Position numbers and translations under genes: made by a program. The notes beneath the pieces were generated by a model, which searched no databases, was not told the origin of the DNA, and saw only the letters and a program-made list of their open reading frames with translations. From a virus: a DNA stretch of 22,800 nucleotides. Within the stretch, counting starts at the first letter, position 1, and each line of letters opens with the position of its first letter. Positions 1 to 5,057 of the stretch are shown piece by piece. The stretch is from positions 1 to 22,800 of IMG/VR virus record IMGVR_UViG_3300006919_000491; one strand, given 5' to 3'.

Positions 1-1
1 A

Positions 2-451
2 AGAGATGCTTGGAATTCTTTAGTGATGAGTAAAGGTTGTCCTAAAGAAATAAAAGAGGCCAACAAAAAAGACTGTAACAAATTAAGAGAAGATGGTGCA
101 GTTGTTGAAGTTGGAGAAAACGATACTTTGATAATTCAAAAGTTACAAAGTGAAGATGAAAAGTTTGGCATCTTTGGTTACTCTTACTATTTAAGTAATA
201 AAGATAAAGCAATCGCTCACACAATTGAGGGTGTTAAAATATCTTTAGAAGGTATACAAGATGGTTCTTATCCAATCAGTAGACCTTTATACTTTTATGT
301 TAAGAAACAACACATTGGTGTAATACCAGGTGTTGAGGAGTATGTAAAATCATTTACATCTAAAAGAGCAATTGGACCTAGAGGTTACCTAACAGACTTA
401 GGTTTAATACCTTTGGCAAATCCACAAGAAGCAATCACTCCCGTAAAATAA
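2..451 (+). CDS. pstS: PstS phosphate-binding protein, C-terminal part (5' end outside window)
   Basis: The reading frame is open from the first bases of the window (R-D-A-W-N-S-L before the first in-frame GTG at 23), so this is the C-terminal ~149 residues of a longer gene and not a short protein. The segment reading DGSYPISRPLYFYVKK, followed by GVIPG, FTS and a GYL-x(4)-GLIPL ending, is the usual C-terminus of periplasmic phosphate-binding PstS proteins, in a form I associate with Alphaproteobacteria. PstS binds orthophosphate in the periplasm for the PstCAB transporter. Marine T4-like phages often carry pstS as an auxiliary metabolic gene, thought to sustain phosphate uptake during infection. 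Its promoter, and any Pho box, lie upstream of the window. It ends 30 bases before the next small ORF and has no U-tract terminator. Family assignment is firm; the host lineage is inference. Confidence 0.88.
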   Translation, partial: RDAWNSLVMSKGCPKEIKEANKKDCNKLREDGAVVEVGENDTLIIQKLQSEDEKFGIFGYSYYLSNKDKAIAHTIEGVKISLEGIQDGSYPISRPLYFYVKKQHIGVIPGVEEYVKSFTSKRAIGPRGYLTDLGLIPLANPQEAITPVK

Positions 452-458
452 AAATATA

Positions 459-511
459 ACCAGCGTTGTATAAATAATGCAATGCAACAAGAATTAGAAT
501 ACAACGCTGGT
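459..511 (+). repeat. Perfect 12-bp inverted repeat around a start codon
   Basis: The left arm ACCAGCGTTGTA (459-470) and right arm TACAACGCTGGT (500-511) are exact reverse complements separated by 29 bases. The left arm ends inside the late promoter at 469-476. The ATG at 482 lies in the loop, and the right arm is codons 7-10 of that ORF. RNA reading through from pstS would fold into a 12-bp stem; RNA starting at the late promoter would lack the left arm. There is no U-tract, so it is not a standard terminator. Confidence 0.8.
469..476 (+). promoter_or_regulatory. T4-type late promoter (TATAAATA)
   Basis: Exact match to the T4 late-promoter octamer recognised by gp55 with gp33/gp45. In T4 the octamer spans -13 to -6, which puts +1 at base 482. 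That is the A of the ATG of the small ORF, so a late transcript would be leaderless. Confidence 0.7.
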
Positions 512-610
512 AACTTCCAAGAGTATGACTATGAGTGCGAATTTATAGATTGTGAGTGGCGACAAATTTACAATCCAGACCTGTATGAAACACATATCTC
601 ATATAAATAA
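482..610 (+). CDS. Small acidic protein of unknown function (42 aa)
   Basis: An open frame of 42 codons starting with MQQELEYNAG and ending with ETHISYK. It is rich in acidic and aromatic residues, has two cysteines (C19, C24), and shows no membrane segment or recognised domain. No Shine-Dalgarno sequence precedes the ATG. A perfect late promoter is placed so that its predicted +1 is the A of this ATG, which favours leaderless translation. The start sits in the loop of a 12-bp inverted repeat. The last codons and the stop are themselves part of the next late promoter (TATAAATA 602-609). Coding is supported by this fit to the regulatory signals, not by homology. It could be a leader peptide or non-coding spacer. 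Confidence 0.45.
   Translation: MQQELEYNAGNFQEYDYECEFIDCEWRQIYNPDLYETHISYK
602..609 (+). promoter_or_regulatory. T4-type late promoter (TATAAATA) feeding the riboswitch leader
   Basis: Exact octamer overlapping the stop codon of the preceding small ORF. The predicted +1 is A615, two bases before the first P1 base of the glutamine aptamer at 617. The leader RNA would therefore begin essentially with the aptamer. Confidence 0.7.
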
Positions 611-614
611 TCCT

Positions 615-686
615 ATCGTTCAGCCAATAGGCCGGAAGTAGGCAATGCCGAAGGAACGCACCTAACTTTAACTAAAGGAGGGTGTA
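615..686 (+). promoter_or_regulatory. Glutamine riboswitch (glnA/Downstream-peptide class) in the 5' UTR of a 65-aa ORF
   Basis: P1 is CGTTC (617-621) paired with GAACG (654-658). P2 is GCC (623-625)/GGC (630-632) with loop AATA. P3 is GGC (641-643)/GCC (647-649). The conserved core strings CGGAAGTAGG (633-642) and CCGAAGGAACGC (648-659) match the glutamine aptamer consensus as I know it from the glnA and Downstream-peptide RNA families. Just 3' of P1, GCACCT (658-663) can pair with GGGTGT (680-685), including two G-U pairs, and would cover the end of the strong Shine-Dalgarno (AAAGGAGGG, 674-682). G658 belongs to both P1 and this hairpin, so aptamer folding and ribosome-site masking compete. 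This suggests glutamine turns translation on, as described for cyanobacterial Downstream-peptide RNAs. Class is firm; the direction of control is inference. Confidence 0.9.
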
Positions 687-884
687 ATGATAGACAGATT
701 CACCCATTTATGGAAAATGAGAAACAAGGAACAAAACTTGTTATCAAAAGCTAAAGCATTGTTTAGTGCAAGAAGCGAAGTTGACATAAATGCAAATGGA
801 ACATCTGGTTATGTAGTAAAACACGGTACAAATAAAGGTAAAGTGTTATCACATAGACCAACCAAGTCCACAAATAATTGGTAA
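687..884 (+). CDS. Small basic peptide under glutamine riboswitch control (65 aa)
   Basis: The ATG follows a strong Shine-Dalgarno (AAAGGAGGG, 4 bases upstream) at the end of the glutamine riboswitch leader, so the start is secure. The product is basic (about 12 K/R against 4 D/E), with a predicted helical N-terminal half (KMRNKEQNLLSKAKALFSAR, residues 10-29) and a Gly/Ser/Asn-rich, probably disordered, C-terminal half. It has no signal peptide and no cysteines. In cyanobacteria this riboswitch class controls short peptides, among them the basic inactivating factor IF17, which binds glutamine synthetase. Size, charge and regulation fit such a factor here, but I see no decisive sequence match, so that role is a hypothesis. 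The stop is followed closely by a hairpin at 892-915. It could act on nitrogen metabolism of the infected cell. Confidence 0.85.
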   Translation: MIDRFTHLWKMRNKEQNLLSKAKALFSARSEVDINANGTSGYVVKHGTNKGKVLSHRPTKSTNNW

Positions 885-886
885 AT

Positions 887-915
887 AAAAACCCCCTAGT
901 AGAAATACTAGGGGG
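887..915 (-). terminator. Intrinsic terminator for the leftward operon
   Basis: A perfect 10-bp stem, CCCCCTAGTA (892-901) with TACTAGGGGG (906-915), and a 4-base loop. On the minus strand the stem is followed by TTTTTATTTA, a proper U-tract. On the plus strand it is followed by AAAAC, so it terminates leftward transcription. It lies 25 bases past the last leftward gene. For the rightward 65-aa transcript the stem could only act as a 3' stabiliser. Confidence 0.85.
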
Positions 916-939
916 AAAACAAAAAGAGAAATTAAATTG

Positions 940-1272
940 TTATCTTAAATAGAGAGGGCCTGTCCATTGAATTGGATAATTACCGGCAAGAACATTACCT
1001 CTTGGTGAATTTAAAGCAGGCGCAGCCCAACTGGCCGCTTTCAACACATCACCCTTTTTAAAATGTTTAAAGTCTTCTTTAACAATAAAAGAGTGAACTG
1101 AGTTTCTATTAATAACTTTAATGAATTTTTTACCTGGTCGTACTCTCCAAGAATTTTCAAATTCATTTTTCATATTATCGTTGTCGATAAAATCTTTATA
1201 ATCAACGTTACAAGCGTTAATCATATTTTGTATACCTTCGTCTAAGGTTTTAGCTGATTGAACTTTTTGCAT
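940..1272 (-). CDS. Conserved phage protein of unknown function (110 aa)
   Basis: Third and last gene of the leftward unit. The frame is open to an ATG at 1314, but the ATG at 1272 is preferred. It lies 2 bases past the stop of the upstream gene (1275), is preceded by AAAGGCGG at a usable distance, and avoids a 40-base overlap. The N-terminal half is polar and helical. The middle has a WRVRPGKKFIKVINRNSVHSF stretch likely to be a beta-rich fold. The C-terminus ends in PIQWTGPLYLR, an ending I associate with conserved small proteins of T4-like marine phages. No catalytic motif or membrane segment is visible. Expression from a host-type promoter suggests an early role in takeover rather than a virion role. 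Confidence 0.75.
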   Translation of the reverse strand: MQKVQSAKTLDEGIQNMINACNVDYKDFIDNDNMKNEFENSWRVRPGKKFIKVINRNSVHSFIVKEDFKHFKKGDVLKAASWAAPALNSPRGNVLAGNYPIQWTGPLYLR

Positions 1273-1274
1273 AG

Positions 1275-1535
1275 TTAAGCCGCCTTTCTCATTAATGAAT
1301 AAGGAACTCTCCACTGAGCACCTTCAGATTTAATTTTAGCCTTGGCATTACCAAGAGCTTCAATAACACCTTTGTGTTTACGACCATTAGGTCTACCAAA
1401 GATTACTTCGTCACCTATGGCAAAGGCTCTAACTTTAGCCATTTTTACCATTTCAGATAAAATGTCTAATTCTTTTTCAGACATCTTATTAACGTTTTCT
1501 TTAAGTTTAATCCAAAATTGAGGGTTGTTTTTCAT
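1275..1535 (-). CDS. Small protein with KOW/SH3-like segment, unknown function (86 aa)
   Basis: Middle gene of the leftward unit. On the minus strand AAAGGAC precedes the ATG at 1535 at good spacing. The first 40 residues form a charged helical region (MKNNPQFWIKLKENVNKMSE). Residues ~41-83 read like a small SH3/KOW-type beta barrel (GDEVIFGRPNGRKHKGVIEA, then WRVPYSLM). Such barrels often bind nucleic acid or ribosomal partners, but no function can be assigned. The stop is 2 bases before the next start, which indicates translational coupling. It is probably made early because the unit starts at a sigma70-type promoter. Confidence 0.75.
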   Translation of the reverse strand: MKNNPQFWIKLKENVNKMSEKELDILSEMVKMAKVRAFAIGDEVIFGRPNGRKHKGVIEALGNAKAKIKSEGAQWRVPYSLMRKAA

Positions 1536-1554
1536 AGTTTAGTCCTTTCTTTAA

Positions 1555-1761
1555 CTATTGATTCTTATAATAAAGGTTTTTATTCAAATTGTCAAGCGAA
1601 ATCATAATATAAATTATCATAACACCTGAAAATATACCAAAAGCTGCAAAACCAGCGCCTATTAAGAAGTTATTTGCTTCAATAGCGCCTACGGCAAATA
1701 CCATTGAGAATACAAATAGAACTCCAAGAGTGTTCATTGTAAAATTAAGTAGTTTTTTCAT
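1555..1761 (-). CDS. Small two-pass membrane protein (68 aa)
   Basis: First gene of the leftward unit. The frame extends to an ATG at 1803, but that start lies upstream of the predicted promoter -10 element. The ATG at 1761 has AAAGGAT 5 bases upstream and is the sensible start. The protein begins MKKLLNF, then carries two hydrophobic stretches (about residues 11-26 and 30-52) separated by AIEANN, and ends in a polar tail (LDNLNKNLYYKNQ). It is probably an inner-membrane protein. Small membrane proteins of this shape in phages include holins, antiholins and superinfection-exclusion factors; the sequence does not discriminate. An early promoter argues against a holin. Confidence 0.72.
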   Translation of the reverse strand: MKKLLNFTMNTLGVLFVFSMVFAVGAIEANNFLIGAGFAAFGIFSGVMIIYIMISLDNLNKNLYYKNQ

Positions 1762-1791
1762 AATTATCCTTTGTTTTTTGTTTATATACAT

Positions 1792-1820
1792 ACTATACCA
1801 CAACTAAATAGATAAGTCAA
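1792..1820 (-). promoter_or_regulatory. Sigma70-type (early) promoter for the leftward operon
   Basis: On the minus strand the -35 box TTGACT (1820-1815) and -10 box TATAGT (1797-1792) are separated by exactly 17 bases. Each box is one base from consensus. The predicted start is near 1785, about 24 bases before the ATG at 1761. No late-promoter octamer is seen on this strand here. This is the only clear host-type promoter in the window. Confidence 0.82.
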
Positions 1821-1870
1821 GTAAAAAATTCAAAAAAAATAAAGAAAAAAGCGAGTAAAATCAACAAAAA

Positions 1871-2041
1871 ATGAAGTATTTTGTTCTTATTTTGTTCTTT
1901 TTTACGATTTCCTGTCAAAATTCAGTGAAAAATTGTAAAATTAAACCAAATGTTAAAGAAATTGCCGAATCAGCAATAGAAAATCATCAAAATTTAACGG
2001 AAACTGAGTGGAGAAGTGCGGATTTGATCTGTGAATACTGA
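1871..2041 (+). CDS. Putative small lipoprotein (56 aa)
   Basis: An open frame starting MKYFVLILFFFTISC: a short positive N-terminus, a hydrophobic core and a cysteine at residue 15 after TIS. This is an acceptable but not ideal lipobox, with Thr in place of Leu at -3. The mature part would be ~42 polar residues with C21, C53 and a helical segment (VKEIAESAIENHQNLTE). It probably anchors in the outer membrane or inner-membrane outer leaflet. Small phage lipoproteins include outer-membrane spanins (Rz1-like), but this one is not proline-rich and no Rz partner is adjacent. No clear Shine-Dalgarno precedes the ATG. The TGA stop overlaps the late-promoter-like GATAAATA of the next ORF. Confidence 0.5.
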   Translation: MKYFVLILFFFTISCQNSVKNCKIKPNVKEIAESAIENHQNLTETEWRSADLICEY

Positions 2042-2047
2042 TAAATA
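2040..2047 (+). promoter_or_regulatory. Late-promoter variant (GATAAATA)
   Basis: Seven of eight bases match the T4 late octamer, and the invariant-looking ATAAATA core is intact. The predicted +1 (last A plus 6) is base 2053, the A of the zinc-ribbon ORF start. This is the same leaderless geometry as at 469-482. Confidence 0.45.
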
Positions 2048-2052
2048 CAATT

Positions 2053-2226
2053 ATGACTTATTGCAACAATTGTGGACACGAATCTCACTGTGGAAATCGC
2101 TATTCTGTAACAGATATCGACATTACTACAAAAGAATCTTACGAAAGAGAAGTTTGTCCTCATTGTAATTGTAAAAAGTGTATAATAACAATAGAAGACG
2201 AAGAAAAATATAACATAGAAAGTTAA
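2053..2226 (+). CDS. Small zinc-ribbon-like protein (57 aa)
   Basis: The frame starts MTYCNNCGHESHCGN and later has EVCPHCNCKKC. Cysteine pairs C4/C7 and C35/C38 (plus C13, C40 and C43) make a plausible zinc ribbon. The C-terminal tail is acidic (TIEDEEKYNIES). No Shine-Dalgarno is present; the ATG coincides with the predicted start of a late transcript. The stop is 2 bases before the next gene, consistent with co-transcription. Such small zinc proteins in phages may bind nucleic acid or modify transcription, but nothing specific can be claimed. Cysteine spacing and tight packing support it being real. Confidence 0.62.
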   Translation: MTYCNNCGHESHCGNRYSVTDIDITTKESYEREVCPHCNCKKCIITIEDEEKYNIES

Positions 2227-2228
2227 TT

Positions 2229-2480
2229 ATGGCAAAAATGAGATTATTTAAGTTTTGGAATGAAGCTGGTGATGAAAAAGAAAAAGAAGAAGTTAGTTTG
2301 AAGAAGGCTATTAAAGCTGTACAAGGTGATTTTAAAGATAAAACTATCAATGTTGAATACATTAGTAAAAAGGGCAAAGAAATGTGCCATTCTGTAATAA
2401 TACCAATTGGTAGAAAAATAAGACAAGCAATTTTACAAGAAAAAAGAAGAGAAGCTTTAAAGGCTGCTAAGGCTAGATAA
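2229..2480 (+). CDS. Conserved hypothetical protein (83 aa) preceding the baseplate module
   Basis: Starts MAKMRLFKFW. A charged, helical protein with a short acidic/basic stretch (GDEKEKEEVSLKKAIKAVQG), a possible beta hairpin (INVEYISKKGKEMCHSVIIP) and a basic C-terminal helix (QAILQEKRREALKAAKAR). It has no membrane segment. Its TAA shares its last A with the ATG of the PAAR gene, so the two are translationally coupled. The position just before the spike-tip gene suggests a structural or assembly accessory role. I do not recognise a named family. Confidence 0.8.
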   Translation: MAKMRLFKFWNEAGDEKEKEEVSLKKAIKAVQGDFKDKTINVEYISKKGKEMCHSVIIPIGRKIRQAILQEKRREALKAAKAR

Positions 2481-2743
2481 TGCCAGGTATCAGTAGAAGT
2501 GGTGACGAAGCCGGAGGTACATTAAGTGCTTCGCAATCGACAGTAAAGGTAAATAGTAGAGCAGTTATTAGAAATGGCGATGCAGTTGCTGGTCACGGTA
2601 TCTTTCCACATATTCCCCAAACAGTGGTTGCTTCAAATCAATCAAAAGTTAAGATTGGTGGAGTTTTAGTAGTAATAGCAGGAGATCCAGCAGCTATTTG
2701 TGGTGAACCAGCATCAGGTTCAAATAATGTGTCAATAGGTTAG
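2480..2743 (+). CDS. 5.4: PAAR-repeat spike-tip protein (T4 gp5.4-like)
   Basis: 87 residues with the typical PAAR layout. MPGISRSGDEAGG starts the chain, NGDAVAGHG (residues 32-40) and FPHIP follow, then beta turns and a C-terminal GDPAAICGEPASG. H39, H44 and C74 are good candidates for the zinc ligands that stabilise the cone tip. PAAR proteins cap the trimeric central spike (gp5) of contractile tails and are the first part to pierce the host envelope. Length matches T4 gp5.4 (~97 aa). It overlaps the previous gene by one base and is followed after 25 bases by gp25, which has its own late promoter. The assignment is strong from sequence and baseplate context. Confidence 0.92.
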   Translation: MPGISRSGDEAGGTLSASQSTVKVNSRAVIRNGDAVAGHGIFPHIPQTVVASNQSKVKIGGVLVVIAGDPAAICGEPASGSNNVSIG

Positions 2744-2752
2744 TAAAAACTT

Positions 2753-2760
2753 TATAAATA
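2753..2760 (+). promoter_or_regulatory. T4-type late promoter (TATAAATA) before gene 25
   Basis: Exact octamer. The predicted +1 is base 2766, only 3 bases before the gp25 ATG at 2769. The late transcript from it would have almost no leader and no Shine-Dalgarno. Confidence 0.7.
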
Positions 2761-2768
2761 TTACCGTT

Positions 2769-3194
2769 ATGCCAAATTTCGATTCATCTACTACTAACAA
2801 AAGCCAAAGAGCTAACGTTACGTACAAAGATTTAGACTTAGATTTTGGTCGAAATATGGCGACAAATGACGTAAATAAATTAACAGACGTTAACGCAGTA
2901 AAAAGAAGTGTTAGAAATTTAATTAACACATCTCACTACGATAGACCTTTTCATCCAGAATTAGGTTCTAGTGTGAGAGCAATGTTATTTGAACCTATGT
3001 CACCTCTTACTGCTTTAAATTTACAAAGAAAAGTACAAGAAGTGCTTATAAATTTTGAACCAAGAATTAAATTAGTACAAATTACAGCTAATCCTGATAT
3101 TGATAGAAATTCTTACCAATTGAGAATATACTTTTATGTTGTAGGTTCGGATAATTTAGTAGAAGTAGAAACATTTTTAGAAAGATTAAGATAA
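2769..3194 (+). CDS. 25: gp25-like baseplate wedge protein
   Basis: 141 residues, close to the ~132 of T4 gp25. The core of the GPW/gp25 family is visible. DLDLDFGRN starts the fold, VNAVKRSVRNLINTSHYDRPFHPELGS (~41-67) includes the conserved R-P-F-x-P-x-x-G-S signature, and VRAMLFEP follows. The C-terminal half has alternating strands ending in a VEVETFLERLR tail. gp25 has a lysozyme-like fold but no lytic role in this family; it sits at the inner core of the wedge with gp6 and gp53 and helps seed sheath assembly. It is followed 1 base later by gp6, the usual partner. Very confident. Confidence 0.95.
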   Translation: MPNFDSSTTNKSQRANVTYKDLDLDFGRNMATNDVNKLTDVNAVKRSVRNLINTSHYDRPFHPELGSSVRAMLFEPMSPLTALNLQRKVQEVLINFEPRIKLVQITANPDIDRNSYQLRIYFYVVGSDNLVEVETFLERLR

Positions 3195-3195
3195 A

Positions 3196-5049
3196 ATGGC
3201 CAGTAATAAATTAGAAATTTCAGATTTTGATTTTGACGCAATTAAATCAAATTTAAAAACATTCTTACAAAGTCAATCAGAATTTCAGGACTATAACTTT
3301 GAAGGTTCAGGTTTTGCAATTCTCTTAGACACACTAGCATACAACACACATTACCTAGGATTTAACGCTAATATGTTGGCGAATGAAATGTATTTAGATT
3401 CAGCTGACATAAGAAAAAATATTGTATCATTAGCTAAGATGTTAGGCTACACACCTTCATCCGTTAGAACATCAACGGCAACAATAGACGTTACTGTAAA
3501 TGATGGTTCAGGTGCTTCAATCACAATGCCAAAAGGAACATCATTTAATACTTCAGTTGAAGGCACATCATATCAATTTGTTACTAATGAAGCTATTACA
3601 ACAACACCTACTGAAGGCATTTATAAGTTTTCAAATGTTCCTGTTTACGAAGGCACTTTAGTAACTTTTAGATATACAAATGATAACTTAGATCCAGATC
3701 AAAGATTTTTAATACCTTCAGAGTTTGCTGATACAAACACTTTAGTTGTAAAAGTTCAAACAAGTGTTTCTGACTCAACTACATTTACATACACTAAAGC
3801 AAATGGTTTACAAAATGTTGGTGCAACTACAAGATCATATTTTTTACAAGAAGCTGAAAATGGAAAATTTGAAGTTTATTTTGGTGATGGTGTTTTAGGT
3901 AAATCTTTGGATACAGGCAACATTGTAATATTAGAATATATTGTTTCAAACGTTGACGCAGCTAATGGTGCTTCAAGTTTTTCTATTAATTCAACTATTG
4001 CAGGATTTTCAGATTTAACAGTTGTTACAAAATCTAATGCTTCAGGTGGTACACCAGCAGAATCAAAAGAGTCTGTTAGATTTAATGCACCTCTTTCATA
4101 TTCAGCTCAAAATAGAGCAGTTACAACAAATGATTATGAAACTATAGTAAGATCAATTTATCCTAGTGCTCAATCAGTAAGTGCTTGGGGTGGAGAAGAT
4201 GATGAAACGCCATTATACGGAGTTGTAAAAATAGGTATAAAACCTCAATCAGGTTCTACTTTAACTGATACAACAAAAGAAAGTATCGTTCAACAATTAA
4301 AAACATATAATATAGCTTCAGTTAGACCACAAATAGTTGATCCTGAAACCACTTCAGTTATCTTAACATCAAATATAAAATTTGATGAAAAGTTAACAAC
4401 AAAAACTTCAGATACATTGAAGTCAAATGTAATTACTACTTTAACTAATTATAATACATCTACATTACAAAAATTTGATGGTGTGTTTAGATATTCGAAA
4501 GTTGTAGGACTTATAGACAATACAGACACAAGTATAATTTCAAATATTACAACTATAAAAATAAGAAAAACGTTTACACCTACATTAAATTCATCTACAA
4601 GATATGATGTATATTTCAGAAACGCATTATATAATCCACATTCTGGCCACAAAGCAGATCAAGGTGGTATTTTAGAAACTTCAGGTTTTAAAATTACAGA
4701 TGATACAACTGTGTATTACTTAGATGATGATGGTCAAGGAAATGTTAGACGTTATAGTTTAGATGGTTCAGTTAGGGTATATGCGAACAATACACAAGGT
4801 ACAATTAATTATTCAACTGGTCAAATAAGAATTAACTCATTAAGTATTGCTTCATTGGAAAATATTAGAAGTCAAACAACAAGCGTTTTAGAATTGACTG
4901 TTAAACCTAATTCAAATGATATTGCACCAGTAAGAGATCAGATTATAGAAATAGACGTTTCTAATTCTTCTATAACAGTTGAAACAGATACTTTTGTAGG
5001 AGGTTCTGCTGATGCTGGTGTAGGTTATACGACAACATCAAGTTACTAG
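3196..5049 (+). CDS. 6: gp6-like baseplate wedge protein (baseplate J family)
   Basis: 617 residues (T4 gp6 is ~660). The N-terminus NKLEISDFDFDAIKSNLKTF and the helical segment GSGFAILLDTLAYNTHYLGF (~37-56) with LANEMYLDSADIRKNIVSLA are hallmarks of gp6-type proteins. The middle (~306-350) carries NRAVTTNDYE and YPSAQSVSAWGGEDD with GVVKIGIKP, the baseplate J motif. The C-terminal ~130 residues are beta-rich. gp6 forms the dodecameric inner ring that holds the wedges together and drives the hexagon-to-star change. The start is one base after the gp25 stop. It is followed 8 bases later by the gene in the gp7 position. Confidence 0.95.
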   Translation: MASNKLEISDFDFDAIKSNLKTFLQSQSEFQDYNFEGSGFAILLDTLAYNTHYLGFNANMLANEMYLDSADIRKNIVSLAKMLGYTPSSVRTSTATIDVTVNDGSGASITMPKGTSFNTSVEGTSYQFVTNEAITTTPTEGIYKFSNVPVYEGTLVTFRYTNDNLDPDQRFLIPSEFADTNTLVVKVQTSVSDSTTFTYTKANGLQNVGATTRSYFLQEAENGKFEVYFGDGVLGKSLDTGNIVILEYIVSNVDAANGASSFSINSTIAGFSDLTVVTKSNASGGTPAESKESVRFNAPLSYSAQNRAVTTNDYETIVRSIYPSAQSVSAWGGEDDETPLYGVVKIGIKPQSGSTLTDTTKESIVQQLKTYNIASVRPQIVDPETTSVILTSNIKFDEKLTTKTSDTLKSNVITTLTNYNTSTLQKFDGVFRYSKVVGLIDNTDTSIISNITTIKIRKTFTPTLNSSTRYDVYFRNALYNPHSGHKADQGGILETSGFKITDDTTVYYLDDDGQGNVRRYSLDGSVRVYANNTQGTINYSTGQIRINSLSIASLENIRSQTTSVLELTVKPNSNDIAPVRDQIIEIDVSNSSITVETDTFVGGSADAGVGYTTTSSY

Positions 5050-5057
5050 GAAAGTAA

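Noticed and set aside
892-915. Hairpin as terminator for the rightward 65-aa transcript
   Set aside because: On the plus strand the stem is followed by AAAAC, not a U-tract; the U-tract lies only on the minus-strand side.
1273-1314. Upstream start for the last leftward gene (14 extra codons)
   Set aside because: It would overlap the previous gene by 40 bases, while the ATG at 1272 has a Shine-Dalgarno and 2-base spacing typical of coupling.
1769-1798. A divergent plus-strand sigma70 promoter for the small lipoprotein ORF
   Set aside because: TTGTTT and TATACC match poorly; likely chance in AT-rich DNA overlapping the real minus-strand promoter.
1762-1803. Upstream start for the two-pass membrane protein
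   Set aside because: It begins upstream of the predicted -10 box and transcription start near 1785; ATG 1761 has a clear Shine-Dalgarno.
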